Below, in pieces: positions 1 through 5,235 of a DNA stretch of 5,235 nt. A program made the translations under genes and the position numbers. The stretch spans positions 1-5,235 of the forward strand of contig JAAZAL010000071.1 in NCBI GenBank assembly GCA_012514355.1, given 5' to 3'. Within the stretch, counting starts at the first letter, position 1, and each line of letters begins with the position of its first letter. The DNA is from Candidatus Dojkabacteria bacterium. GTDB lineage: Bacteria; Patescibacteriota; Dojkabacteria; SC72. The notes beneath the pieces are model-generated. The model was not told where the DNA came from. It searched no databases and saw nothing but the letters and a program-made list of their open reading frames with translations.

Positions 1-2245
1 AAGAAGCACTATGTGCTTTATTAAATCCGTAGTTAGCAAATTGTATTAACTTGTTCCAAAGCCTTTCTGTTTCTTTTACATCAAAACCGTTCTTTTTAGC
101 GCCAGCAAGGAATTTAGGTTTCTCTTTATCCATTATCTCCATTTTTTTCTTACCCATAGCTCTTCTAAGTAAATCTGCAGCTCCAAGGGTGTATCCAGCA
201 ATAACTTGGGCAATTTTCATTACCTGTTCCTGATAGGTAATCACACCGTAGATAATAGAAAGGACTGGTTCTAATTCAGGAAATATATAGTCGGGTTCTA
301 ATTTCCCATTTTTCACATCTACATACTCTGATATATATTGCATAGGGCCTGGTCTATATGCAGCTAATAGATAACAGATGTCTTCTAGTGAGTCTGGCTT
401 TAAGGACTTAATAGATCTTCTCATACCTTCACTTTCTAGTTGGAAAACTCCTACTGTATGTCCACTCCTAATTAATTCGAAAGTCTTTTGGTCATGCTGT
501 TCAATATTGTGCAAATCAATAGTAATACCCTTACTAATTTCAATTTTTTTAACTGCTTCCCCTATTACATTAAGATTTCTTAATCCTAAGAAATCAAATT
601 TCATTAATCCAACATACTCCAAATCTGTCATTTCAAATTGAGTCATACCAATACCTCCACCGTGTGCATCTCTTTGAATTGGACAGTAATTAACTACTGG
701 GTCGGGGGTAACGATAATGCCACAAGCATGAGTAGAAATCCCCCTACATATCCCAGCTACCTTTCTAACAATCTCAGAAAGTCTTTTTGTCGTTTCAGAA
801 GAATTAATAATTTCTCTAAACTCCGGGTTATGTTCAATCATATAGTCAAGGTCTCTAGACCTACCAAAGAGAATTTCAACCATTTTTGCTAACTTATCTG
901 TTACTGTAAGCTCCACTCCCAAAACTCTTCCCACATCTTTAATAGCTTGCCTTGTCTGCAATTTACTAAAAGTACCTATCTGTTTAACATTTTCAAGTCC
1001 GTACTTTCCAATCGTATACTGTAAAAGTTCATCTCTTCTTTCATCAGCAATATCTATATCAAAATCTGGAGGAGAATCTCTCTCAGGATTTAAAAACCTT
1101 TCAAAATACAATTCCCAGGAGATAGGTTCAATACTAGTAATATCAACACAGTAAGCAACTACAGAGCCACAGCCAGAGCCTCTCATACCAACGACAATAC
1201 CGTTGTCTTTACAAAAAAGAACAAAATCTCTAACAACTAAGAAATAATCATTGTACATCTTGCTGTTAATAATCTCTAATTCATACTCTATTCTCTCTTT
1301 TAACTGCTTGGTAACTTTTCCATACTTCTTTTTAGCACCTTCAATAGTTAACTCCTTTAAATACTGCTCTGAAGTTTTGTTAGCAGGTAAATCTATAAAG
1401 TGTGGTTCAACTCTTTCAAATGTAATATCAAAATCCTCTATCTGAGATGTAATAACCTGGGTATTTTCTATAGCCTCTGGGATATCTTTAAACAACTCCT
1501 CCATTTCAGAGGGTGTTTTAACATAGAATTCATTAGTAGGCATCCTTCTTCTGGTAGGATCATCCCAGGTTTTACCATCATTAATACACCATAAAATCTC
1601 TTGGATTTCTGCATCCTCCCTATTTAGATAGTGAGAATCACATGTGGCAACTAATGGTAATTTTAGTTTTTGAGATATTTTAATTAATCCTTCGTTAACT
1701 TTTTCTAGCTCTTCCATACCATTCCTTTGAATCTCTATATAGAAATTATCCTTAAAAGTTTCAGAATACTGTTTTGCAACTTCTAAGGCCTTTTCATATT
1801 TCCCTTCTAGTAGTGGCGTAGATATTGGACCCGCTAAACATGCAGAAAGAGCAATTAAACCCTCGGAATATTTTGAAAGAGTCTCAAAATCAATTCTAGG
1901 TTTATAGTAGAAACCCTCCATATGCGCAACAGACACAATCTTAACTAGGTTTTTATAACCTACTAAATTCTTTGCTAGCAGTACTAAATGGAAATATTTA
2001 TTATCTATCCCAAAATCTTTCTGCTCCATACTACGAGGAGCAATATAAACTTCACAACCGAGTATGGGTTTTAAACCAGCCTCTTTCATAACATTTCTAA
2101 ATTTAAGTGCACCATACATATTGCCATGGTCTGTTAAGGCACAAGCGTTCATACCACTTTCTGAAAGTTTTTTTGCTAGCTGTGGCAACCTAATTGTAGC
2201 ATCTAACAGAGAATACTCTGTATGCAGATGTAAATGTGTAAACAT
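1..2245 (-). CDS. dnaE: DNA polymerase III alpha subunit, N-terminal 748 residues (cut by window edge)
   Basis: This is the catalytic subunit of the replicative DNA polymerase. The reading frame is open from the ATG at 2245-2243 to the left edge, giving 748 codons plus one base; about a third of a usual DnaE (about 1,100-1,200 residues: helix-hairpin-helix, clamp-binding and OB parts) lies outside. The N-terminus MFTHLHLHTEYSLLD is the classical PHP-domain start, and an in-frame TGA lies just upstream, which fixes the start. PHP metal ligands appear complete: H6, H8, D15, H40, E65, H86, C136, D203, H205. The polymerase part shows RGSGCGS (355-361), PPDFDID (392-398) with likely catalytic D396 and D398, KFDFLGL with D551, RPGPM (631-635), YQEQVM (671-676) and GFNKAHS (740-746). 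Spacing is nearly collinear with E. coli alpha (D401, D403, D555). An intact PHP site suggests built-in 3'-5' proofreading, as in mycobacterial DnaE1; that is inference. It is transcribed away from the other genes. Confidence 0.97.
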   Translation of the reverse strand, partial: MFTHLHLHTEYSLLDATIRLPQLAKKLSESGMNACALTDHGNMYGALKFRNVMKEAGLKPILGCEVYIAPRSMEQKDFGIDNKYFHLVLLAKNLVGYKNLVKIVSVAHMEGFYYKPRIDFETLSKYSEGLIALSACLAGPISTPLLEGKYEKALEVAKQYSETFKDNFYIEIQRNGMEELEKVNEGLIKISQKLKLPLVATCDSHYLNREDAEIQEILWCINDGKTWDDPTRRRMPTNEFYVKTPSEMEELFKDIPEAIENTQVITSQIEDFDITFERVEPHFIDLPANKTSEQYLKELTIEGAKKKYGKVTKQLKERIEYELEIINSKMYNDYFLVVRDFVLFCKDNGIVVGMRGSGCGSVVAYCVDITSIEPISWELYFERFLNPERDSPPDFDIDIADERRDELLQYTIGKYGLENVKQIGTFSKLQTRQAIKDVGRVLGVELTVTDKLAKMVEILFGRSRDLDYMIEHNPEFREIINSSETTKRLSEIVRKVAGICRGISTHACGIIVTPDPVVNYCPIQRDAHGGGIGMTQFEMTDLEYVGLMKFDFLGLRNLNVIGEAVKKIEISKGITIDLHNIEQHDQKTFELIRSGHTVGVFQLESEGMRRSIKSLKPDSLEDICYLLAAYRPGPMQYISEYVDVKNGKLEPDYIFPELEPVLSIIYGVITYQEQVMKIAQVIAGYTLGAADLLRRAMGKKKMEIMDKEKPKFLAGAKKNGFDVKETERLWNKLIQFANYGFNKAHSAS

Positions 2246-2259
2246 AAATTCAATAGCTC

Positions 2260-2281
2260 ATCTAGTTCTGATATACTAGAT
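2260..2281. promoter_or_regulatory. 22-bp palindrome in the divergent spacer, possible operator
   Basis: A perfect inverted repeat with 7-bp arms, ATCTAGT (2260-2266) and ACTAGAT (2275-2281), is separated by 8 bp. It covers the predicted -10 of the rightward gene and the predicted transcription start of dnaE, and touches the dnaE -10. Size and symmetry fit a dimeric repressor site able to act on both genes. A palindrome of this size can arise by chance in AT-rich DNA, and no regulator gene is visible in the window, so operator function is a guess. Confidence 0.3.
2269..2277 (+). promoter_or_regulatory. Extended -10 promoter for the lysozyme-like gene, probably leaderless
   Basis: TGATATACT has the TGn extension and a 5-of-6 -10 hexamer (TATACT, 2272-2277). 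It ends 7 bp before the ATG at 2285, so the transcript would start at or next to the start codon. The -35 region 17 bp upstream (TTCAAT, 2249-2254) is weak, which is tolerated in extended -10 promoters. A second TATACT (2295-2300), 8 bp before the in-frame ATG at 2309, is an alternative but lacks the TGn extension. Confidence 0.5.
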
Positions 2282-2306
2282 TATATGGATAACCTATACT
2301 TTTCAA
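2280..2306 (-). promoter_or_regulatory. Candidate dnaE promoter
   Basis: Read on the minus strand, 2306-2301 is TTGAAA (5 of 6 to the -35 consensus) and 2285-2280 is a perfect TATAAT, with a short 15-bp spacer. Transcription would begin near 2273, giving a leader of about 28 bases before the dnaE ATG at 2245. There is no clear Shine-Dalgarno sequence in that leader; the nearest purine run (GATGAG) is weak and too far from the ATG. The spacer is shorter than the usual 16-18 bp, so the -35 part is uncertain. The -10 overlaps the first base of the divergent gene's ATG, so the two transcription units share one control region. Confidence 0.45.
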
Positions 2307-3013
2307 GTATGACCCAAAAAGTGGCTACAAAAAAGCCTTTTTACAAATCTAATATCTTTAGAATATCTCTATTAGGTATATTTACTTTGATATATTTTTT
2401 CTTCATATCCCCAATTTTCGAAAAATATATTACCAATTCCCTACTAGAAAGTATTAGGGGAAACAAACATGTAACCTTAAACTACCTTACCCCCTTATAT
2501 GCACAAGAGGTATATACTCATGATTACTCTATAGATACTCTAATTAATTCTGATATTACAAAAAGGATAAAGGATAAAGGTGATATTCAAACAGAAGACA
2601 CTAGAGTAATAGCAATGCAGAAGTTCCTTTATGATTACAATTCCCCAATATATCCATACGCAAAAACCTTTATCACAGAAGCTGACAAATATGGTTTAGA
2701 TTGGAGATTAGTAGCATCAATATCTGGAGTAGAATCTGCTTTTGGTAATTTAATCCCTAGAGGTACACACAATGGTTGGGGTTGGAGAGGAATAAATAAA
2801 AATCCACAAGGGTGGAGCCAATTTGAGGATTGGAATGCTGGAATTGCTGAAGTTACCAGAGGGCTAGCCCAAGGATATGGAATAGATTTAACACCATTTC
2901 AAATAGAACCGTATTACTGCCCTCCTTGTGGAGCTAATCCTGCACACGCATGGGCAAATGGAGTCTCTAGATTTATGAGGGAATTAAAGTATTATGCAGA
3001 TAATCTTAATTAA
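2285..3013 (+). CDS. Membrane-anchored lysozyme-like protein (lytic transglycosylase / GH73-like)
   Basis: A 242-residue protein, probably acting on peptidoglycan outside the membrane. A short basic cytoplasmic tail (K12, K16, K17, K21) is followed by one hydrophobic segment (about 27-45) and a linker to about 115. The C-terminal domain begins with ADKYGLDWRLVASISGVES (133-151). E150 in GVESAFG is the likely catalytic acid, as in SLT/lysozyme-fold enzymes. The GWGW stretch (164-167) and FEDWNAGIAEVTRGL (180-194) resemble the aromatic and helical parts of GH73-type glucosaminidases. I cannot separate a lytic transglycosylase from a glucosaminidase by eye. The only cysteines form CPPC (212-215). 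I chose the ATG at 2285 over 2234 because 2234 would extend the frame across the divergent promoter and into the dnaE start, and because 2285 follows an extended -10 by 7 bp; 2309 is also possible. There is no Shine-Dalgarno. It is followed 9 bp later by yggT. Confidence 0.8.
   Translation: MDNLYFSSMTQKVATKKPFYKSNIFRISLLGIFTLIYFFFISPIFEKYITNSLLESIRGNKHVTLNYLTPLYAQEVYTHDYSIDTLINSDITKRIKDKGDIQTEDTRVIAMQKFLYDYNSPIYPYAKTFITEADKYGLDWRLVASISGVESAFGNLIPRGTHNGWGWRGINKNPQGWSQFEDWNAGIAEVTRGLAQGYGIDLTPFQIEPYYCPPCGANPAHAWANGVSRFMRELKYYADNLN
2296..2310. repeat. Small perfect inverted repeat at the start of the lysozyme-like gene
   Basis: ATACTT (2296-2301) and AAGTAT (2305-2310) form 6-bp arms around a 3-base loop. 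It lies in codons 4-9 of the lysozyme-like gene and covers the candidate dnaE -35. It could be a weak mRNA hairpin near the translation start, a second half of the divergent control region, or chance. There is no T-run after it, so it is not a terminator. Confidence 0.2.
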
Positions 3014-3016
3014 AAT
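3011..3016 (+). promoter_or_regulatory. Possible -10 element before yggT
   Basis: TAAAAT (5 of 6) overlaps the TAA stop of the lysozyme-like gene and ends 6 bp before the yggT ATG at 3023, the same distance as at the cupin gene. There is no TGn extension and no recognisable -35, so in AT-rich DNA this may be coincidence. It matters because yggT has no Shine-Dalgarno sequence in the 9-bp gap. Confidence 0.25.
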
Positions 3017-3022
3017 ACAAAT

Positions 3023-3310
3023 ATGAGAATTCTATTTAAATTAATATATATATTAGTATCCTTTGGTCAAACTATCTTGATATTTAGAATAGTGCTTTCT
3101 TTAATTAAGGCTAATCTAAGAAATAGTTTTGTATCCTGGGTATACTCAATCTCAGACATTCTAATCACTCCATTTCAAGGAATAATTGCAAAAGAGATAT
3201 ATCTAGATAATTTTAAAATTGAATTAACACCAATAATAGCATTGATTTTCTTCTCAATTATTGCCTTTATTCTTTCTGAATTGACTAAAACCCTTAACAA
3301 GACAGATTAA
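3023..3310 (+). CDS. YggT family integral membrane protein
   Basis: A 95-residue protein of normal length for the YggT family. It has two hydrophobic segments (about 4-27 and 69-88). Between them is the conserved part: an R-[IV]-[IV]-L-S motif (RIVLS, 22-26), then IKANLRNSFVSWVYSISD and ITPFQGI. Single-domain YggT proteins are widespread in bacteria, often near division or envelope genes; the biochemical role is not settled, with links to membrane/osmotic stress and division reported for some members. The gene starts 9 bp after the lysozyme-like stop, which suggests co-transcription, and ends 23 bp before the cupin gene. There is no Shine-Dalgarno; a TAAAAT lies 6 bp upstream of the ATG. Codon use matches its neighbours. 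Confidence 0.9.
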   Translation: MRILFKLIYILVSFGQTILIFRIVLSLIKANLRNSFVSWVYSISDILITPFQGIIAKEIYLDNFKIELTPIIALIFFSIIAFILSELTKTLNKTD

Positions 3311-3327
3311 TCCCTATATGGTATAAT
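3299..3327 (+). promoter_or_regulatory. Strong extended -10 promoter giving a leaderless cupin transcript
   Basis: TGGTATAAT (3319-3327) is a perfect extended -10 with a consensus hexamer at 3322-3327. AAGACA (3299-3304) matches the -35 at four of six positions with an ideal 17-bp spacer. The hexamer ends exactly 6 bp before the ATG at 3334, so transcription should start on or beside the A of the start codon. The spacer contains no Shine-Dalgarno, which agrees with a leaderless mRNA. The -35 lies in the last codons of yggT. Confidence 0.7.
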
Positions 3328-3333
3328 GCTCCT

Positions 3334-4068
3334 ATGGCAAAAATAGACCTTAAGCAATCTACAGGATTGCCGATTTTTTACAGTGGAGAGGATCTTTTAC
3401 CCCAAGGATTATCAGTATCTCAGACTTCATTAGTCTGTATAGATGAAATACGTTTGCAGTTACTTAATCCTGATTTAAATTGTCCCGAAAACTTCTATAA
3501 AAAGTACAGTGATTTAGATAAGGATAATGTATTTAAGGAGAAAAATATTAAAATAAATATGTATTTAATATTTCCTAACCTAGCAGGAATTGAATACACT
3601 AAAACATTTGCAACAAGATCAAAAAATTATCCAAGAATATTAGAAATAGCATATGGAGGAGGAATTATACTACTCCAAAGATATGACTCTCCAAAAAGTA
3701 ATCGCGTTATTAAACTCCCTGTTAAAAAAGGCCAGAAAATTATTATTCCTCAAGGATATACTTGTGCAATTATAAACTCAAGACAAAACTCCAATCTCAT
3801 TGTATTGGAATTACATTCAAGGGATGCCAAACCAAGAATTGTTCTTGATGATAGGAAGGGAATGTCCTATTATATTATTAGAAAGAATGCTAAACAGGAA
3901 ACTGTTAGAAATCCTGAATACAAGATAGTAGAAGAACCTGAAGTTATTAACACAGATTCAATTCTTTCTAAATATGGGGTTAGAAATGGTACCCCAATTG
4001 TTAAACAAATAATGAGAAAATATGAGAAATTTACTTGGCTATTTTCACAAGATTCTGTATCTATTTAG
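3334..4068 (+). CDS. Cupin protein related to cupin-type phosphoglucose isomerase, metal ligands absent
   Basis: A 244-residue cytoplasmic protein with no signal peptide. The N-terminal part (35-65, with CIDEIR, LLNP, then FYKKYSD) resembles the segment before the barrel in cupin-type glucose-6-phosphate isomerases. The barrel spans about 74-160: YPRILEIAYGGGIILLQ (99-115) lines up without gaps with the family's YPE...G...LLQ strand pair, and the KLPVKKGQKIIIPQGY stretch (127-142) with its KxGD-x-VxIPPGYxH turn. The family binds metal through HxH, E and H. Here those places are T94/S96 (or F92/T94 in another alignment), R101 and C144. H161 is the only histidine in the whole protein, so isomerase activity is unlikely as the gene stands. 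It might bind a sugar phosphate or serve a structural role. The C-terminal tail (about 165-244) I do not recognise. The frame's last 47 bp overlap the next gene. The PGI-like alignment is from memory. Confidence 0.7.
   Translation: MAKIDLKQSTGLPIFYSGEDLLPQGLSVSQTSLVCIDEIRLQLLNPDLNCPENFYKKYSDLDKDNVFKEKNIKINMYLIFPNLAGIEYTKTFATRSKNYPRILEIAYGGGIILLQRYDSPKSNRVIKLPVKKGQKIIIPQGYTCAIINSRQNSNLIVLELHSRDAKPRIVLDDRKGMSYYIIRKNAKQETVRNPEYKIVEEPEVINTDSILSKYGVRNGTPIVKQIMRKYEKFTWLFSQDSVSI
4008..4013 (+). promoter_or_regulatory. Possible -10 element inside the cupin gene, before the transglutaminase-like gene
   Basis: AATAAT (5 of 6) ends 8 bp before the ATG at 4022. There is no TGn extension and no clear -35, and a weak GAGA (4014-4017) lies between, which could instead be a poor ribosome site. 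Read-through from the cupin promoter with translational coupling is an equally good explanation. Confidence 0.2.
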
Positions 4069-5235
4069 TATTCTCTTTCTCAACTTTGTTTTTTTCCAAC
4101 CCATTAGTAATCTATCTGCGCAAGAAGCTCTCTCAATTAAATCTACTTTTCATCACAATTGGGATGGAGAAAGATTAGATACAACAATATATCTTACCCT
4201 ATCAACGGAATCAGCATCAACAGTAGTAACATACTTAACCGTTACAATTCCTCAATCAAACATTAATCCAGAAATATTCTCAATAAACAGAGACAAGGTG
4301 TTGGAACATACAACACACAAAGGGAAAGAAAGTACAGATTTAGTTATAGATTTAGAAAAATCACCTTTGTATAAGGATAAACCTATTACACTTAAAATTA
4401 CATATTTCCAATCTCTTACAGGTAACACACTTTCATTACTTTCCAAACTTAGTAATATTGATACAAAGGAATTTCTTTTCACATACCCTAGCTCTCTTGG
4501 GCAGATATCATGGAGTTCCGCAACTATATTAAATGAGGAAGAAAAAGGAGGGAAGGTAGAAGTTACAACAGAAATTCCTAATACAGATTTTGTTAAAATT
4601 ACCTTTGGTGAACAAATAATATATAGCTTTGATATTAACAAAACACTATCAAACTCCTCGGACACTACGATTTACTCTGAAGTAACACTCCCTATTAATA
4701 ACTCCTATCAAAATATTGTAATCTCTTCAATTAATCCTCTCCCTGACAAGGCATATAAAGATATAGATGGTAATTACATTCTTCAATATAGTATAGTTTC
4801 TCAAAGCGCTATTGATTTAAAAATCTCTGGTTTCATATATATGAATCAGCAAGAGTCTGACGACAGTAAAGAGTATCTAATCGAACAAAACCCTTTATGG
4901 AAAATCTCAAATGCATCACTCATAAGACATGTAAATAGGTATGTAAATACATACGGATTAAAGGTGTCAGATACATTCTCTGATATAAACGAATTGGACC
5001 CCGAAGATAAACAAGTTTTCTATGAATCCATATATCGCTATGTAATTGAATACTTACAACCAAATGTTAACTCAGTTGGCTCTCTTTCAGGAGCTGAGAG
5101 ATTGGGCAGTGAAGATGTATTGGTAAAACAAGGGATGTCATCAAACGAAGAGTACGCAGATGCAATTATTGCTCTTTACAGATATTACAAAATACCTGCG
5201 AGGTTTGTAATTGGATATTTAAGTAACATTTCAAA
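4022..5235 (+). CDS. Exported transglutaminase-like protein, catalytic Cys replaced by Asn (cut by window edge)
   Basis: The frame is open from the ATG at 4022 to the right edge: 404 codons plus two bases. An in-frame TGA at 4013-4015 makes 4022 the only usable early start, which overlaps the cupin frame by 47 bp in the +1 frame. Residues 1-33 look like a signal peptide: R2, H9, K10, a hydrophobic core 11-25, and probable cleavage after LSA (31-33) before QE. Residues about 35-285 are Thr/Ser/Ile/Asn-rich, beta-strand-like, without recognised motifs. From LW (292-293) the sequence follows the transglutaminase-like fold: IYRYVIEYL, RLGSEDVL (360-367), then SNEEYADAIIALYRYYKIPARFVIGY (374-399, key motif IPARFVIGY). 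In active relatives the core reads C-x-E-[YF]-x-[DA]. Here the Cys position is N375 (codon AAC, 5144-5146). The His and Asp of the triad would lie beyond the edge. It is probably an envelope-located non-catalytic relative; a shifted nucleophile cannot be excluded. Confidence 0.82.
   Translation, partial: MRNLLGYFHKILYLFSILFLNFVFFQPISNLSAQEALSIKSTFHHNWDGERLDTTIYLTLSTESASTVVTYLTVTIPQSNINPEIFSINRDKVLEHTTHKGKESTDLVIDLEKSPLYKDKPITLKITYFQSLTGNTLSLLSKLSNIDTKEFLFTYPSSLGQISWSSATILNEEEKGGKVEVTTEIPNTDFVKITFGEQIIYSFDINKTLSNSSDTTIYSEVTLPINNSYQNIVISSINPLPDKAYKDIDGNYILQYSIVSQSAIDLKISGFIYMNQQESDDSKEYLIEQNPLWKISNASLIRHVNRYVNTYGLKVSDTFSDINELDPEDKQVFYESIYRYVIEYLQPNVNSVGSLSGAERLGSEDVLVKQGMSSNEEYADAIIALYRYYKIPARFVIGYLSNIS

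Noticed and set aside
51..1594. Several short plus-strand open frames (51-233, 378-641, 638-892, 1251-1445, 1400-1594)
   Set aside because: All lie antisense to the conserved dnaE frame, have no start signals or recognisable protein features, and are explained by the complementary codons of dnaE.
2250..2255. TATTGA (minus strand) as a leaderless -10 for dnaE
   Set aside because: Only three of six positions match and the gap to the ATG is 4 bp; the perfect TATAAT at 2285-2280 is a better candidate.
2064..2279. 71-residue plus-strand frame at the dnaE start
   Set aside because: Antisense to the PHP domain and across the divergent promoter; no family resemblance.
2234..2284. 17-residue N-terminal extension of the lysozyme-like protein (start at 2234)
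   Set aside because: It would run into the dnaE start and through the promoter elements and palindrome, and its Ser-rich residues look like translated non-coding sequence. The ATG at 2285 has a well-placed extended -10.
3311..3333. Terminator between yggT and the cupin gene
   Set aside because: The 23-bp gap has no stem with a T-run and is fully explained by the extended -10 promoter.
4252..4665. 137-residue minus-strand frame
   Set aside because: It is a shadow of the exported protein on the plus strand, whose frame is open over 404 codons with a signal peptide and a recognisable transglutaminase-like core.
1..5235. Alternative genetic code with UGA as Gly, as in some CPR lineages
   Set aside because: No in-frame TGA occurs in any of the five genes, and Trp is encoded by TGG throughout.

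Overview
The window is AT-rich (roughly one third G+C by eye) and densely coded. It holds one leftward gene cut by the left edge and four rightward genes, the last cut by the right edge. The proteins suggest a bacterium of the Candidate Phyla Radiation (CPR/Patescibacteria) type. The reasons are AT-rich coding, very short spacers, an unusual nucleotide-site loop in DnaE, a cupin of the phosphoglucose-isomerase-like kind and an exported transglutaminase-like protein of a type I associate with CPR genomes. This placement is inference, not proof. TGA is not used as a sense codon in any of the five frames, so nothing points to the UGA=Gly code of Gracilibacteria/Absconditabacteria.

Layout: positions 1-2245 (minus strand) encode the first 748 residues of the replicative DNA polymerase III alpha subunit, DnaE, with a complete-looking PHP metal site and all three polymerase aspartates. 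A divergent spacer of only 39 bp follows (2246-2284). It contains the upstream signals of the plus-strand genes and a 7+7 bp palindrome; the dnaE promoter candidate lies in it and in the start of the next gene. The plus strand then carries a membrane-anchored lysozyme-like (lytic transglycosylase/GH73-like) protein (2285-3013), a YggT-family membrane protein (3023-3310), a cupin related to phosphoglucose isomerase but lacking the metal-binding histidines (3334-4068), and a secreted transglutaminase-like protein (4022 to the window edge) whose catalytic cysteine position is Asn. No intergenic stretch exceeds 40 bp, and I see no RNA genes, mobile elements, CRISPR or rho-independent terminators.

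How the genes work together: DnaE is a housekeeping replication gene that simply lies back to back with the rest. The rightward set looks like a cell-envelope cluster, with a peptidoglycan-acting enzyme, a small integral membrane protein and an exported beta-rich/transglutaminase-fold protein. A cytoplasmic cupin lies between them, and its reading frame overlaps the exported protein by 47 bp. None of the five starts has a convincing Shine-Dalgarno sequence. Four plus-strand starts have a -10-like hexamer ending 6-8 bp before the ATG, most clearly at the cupin gene (TGGTATAAT then 6 bp then ATG). This points to leaderless transcripts.

The most interesting points are the leaderless-promoter architecture, two adjacent proteins that have each lost the catalytic or metal-binding residues of their fold, the long out-of-frame overlap that hides the signal peptide of the last gene, and the palindrome in the divergent promoter.
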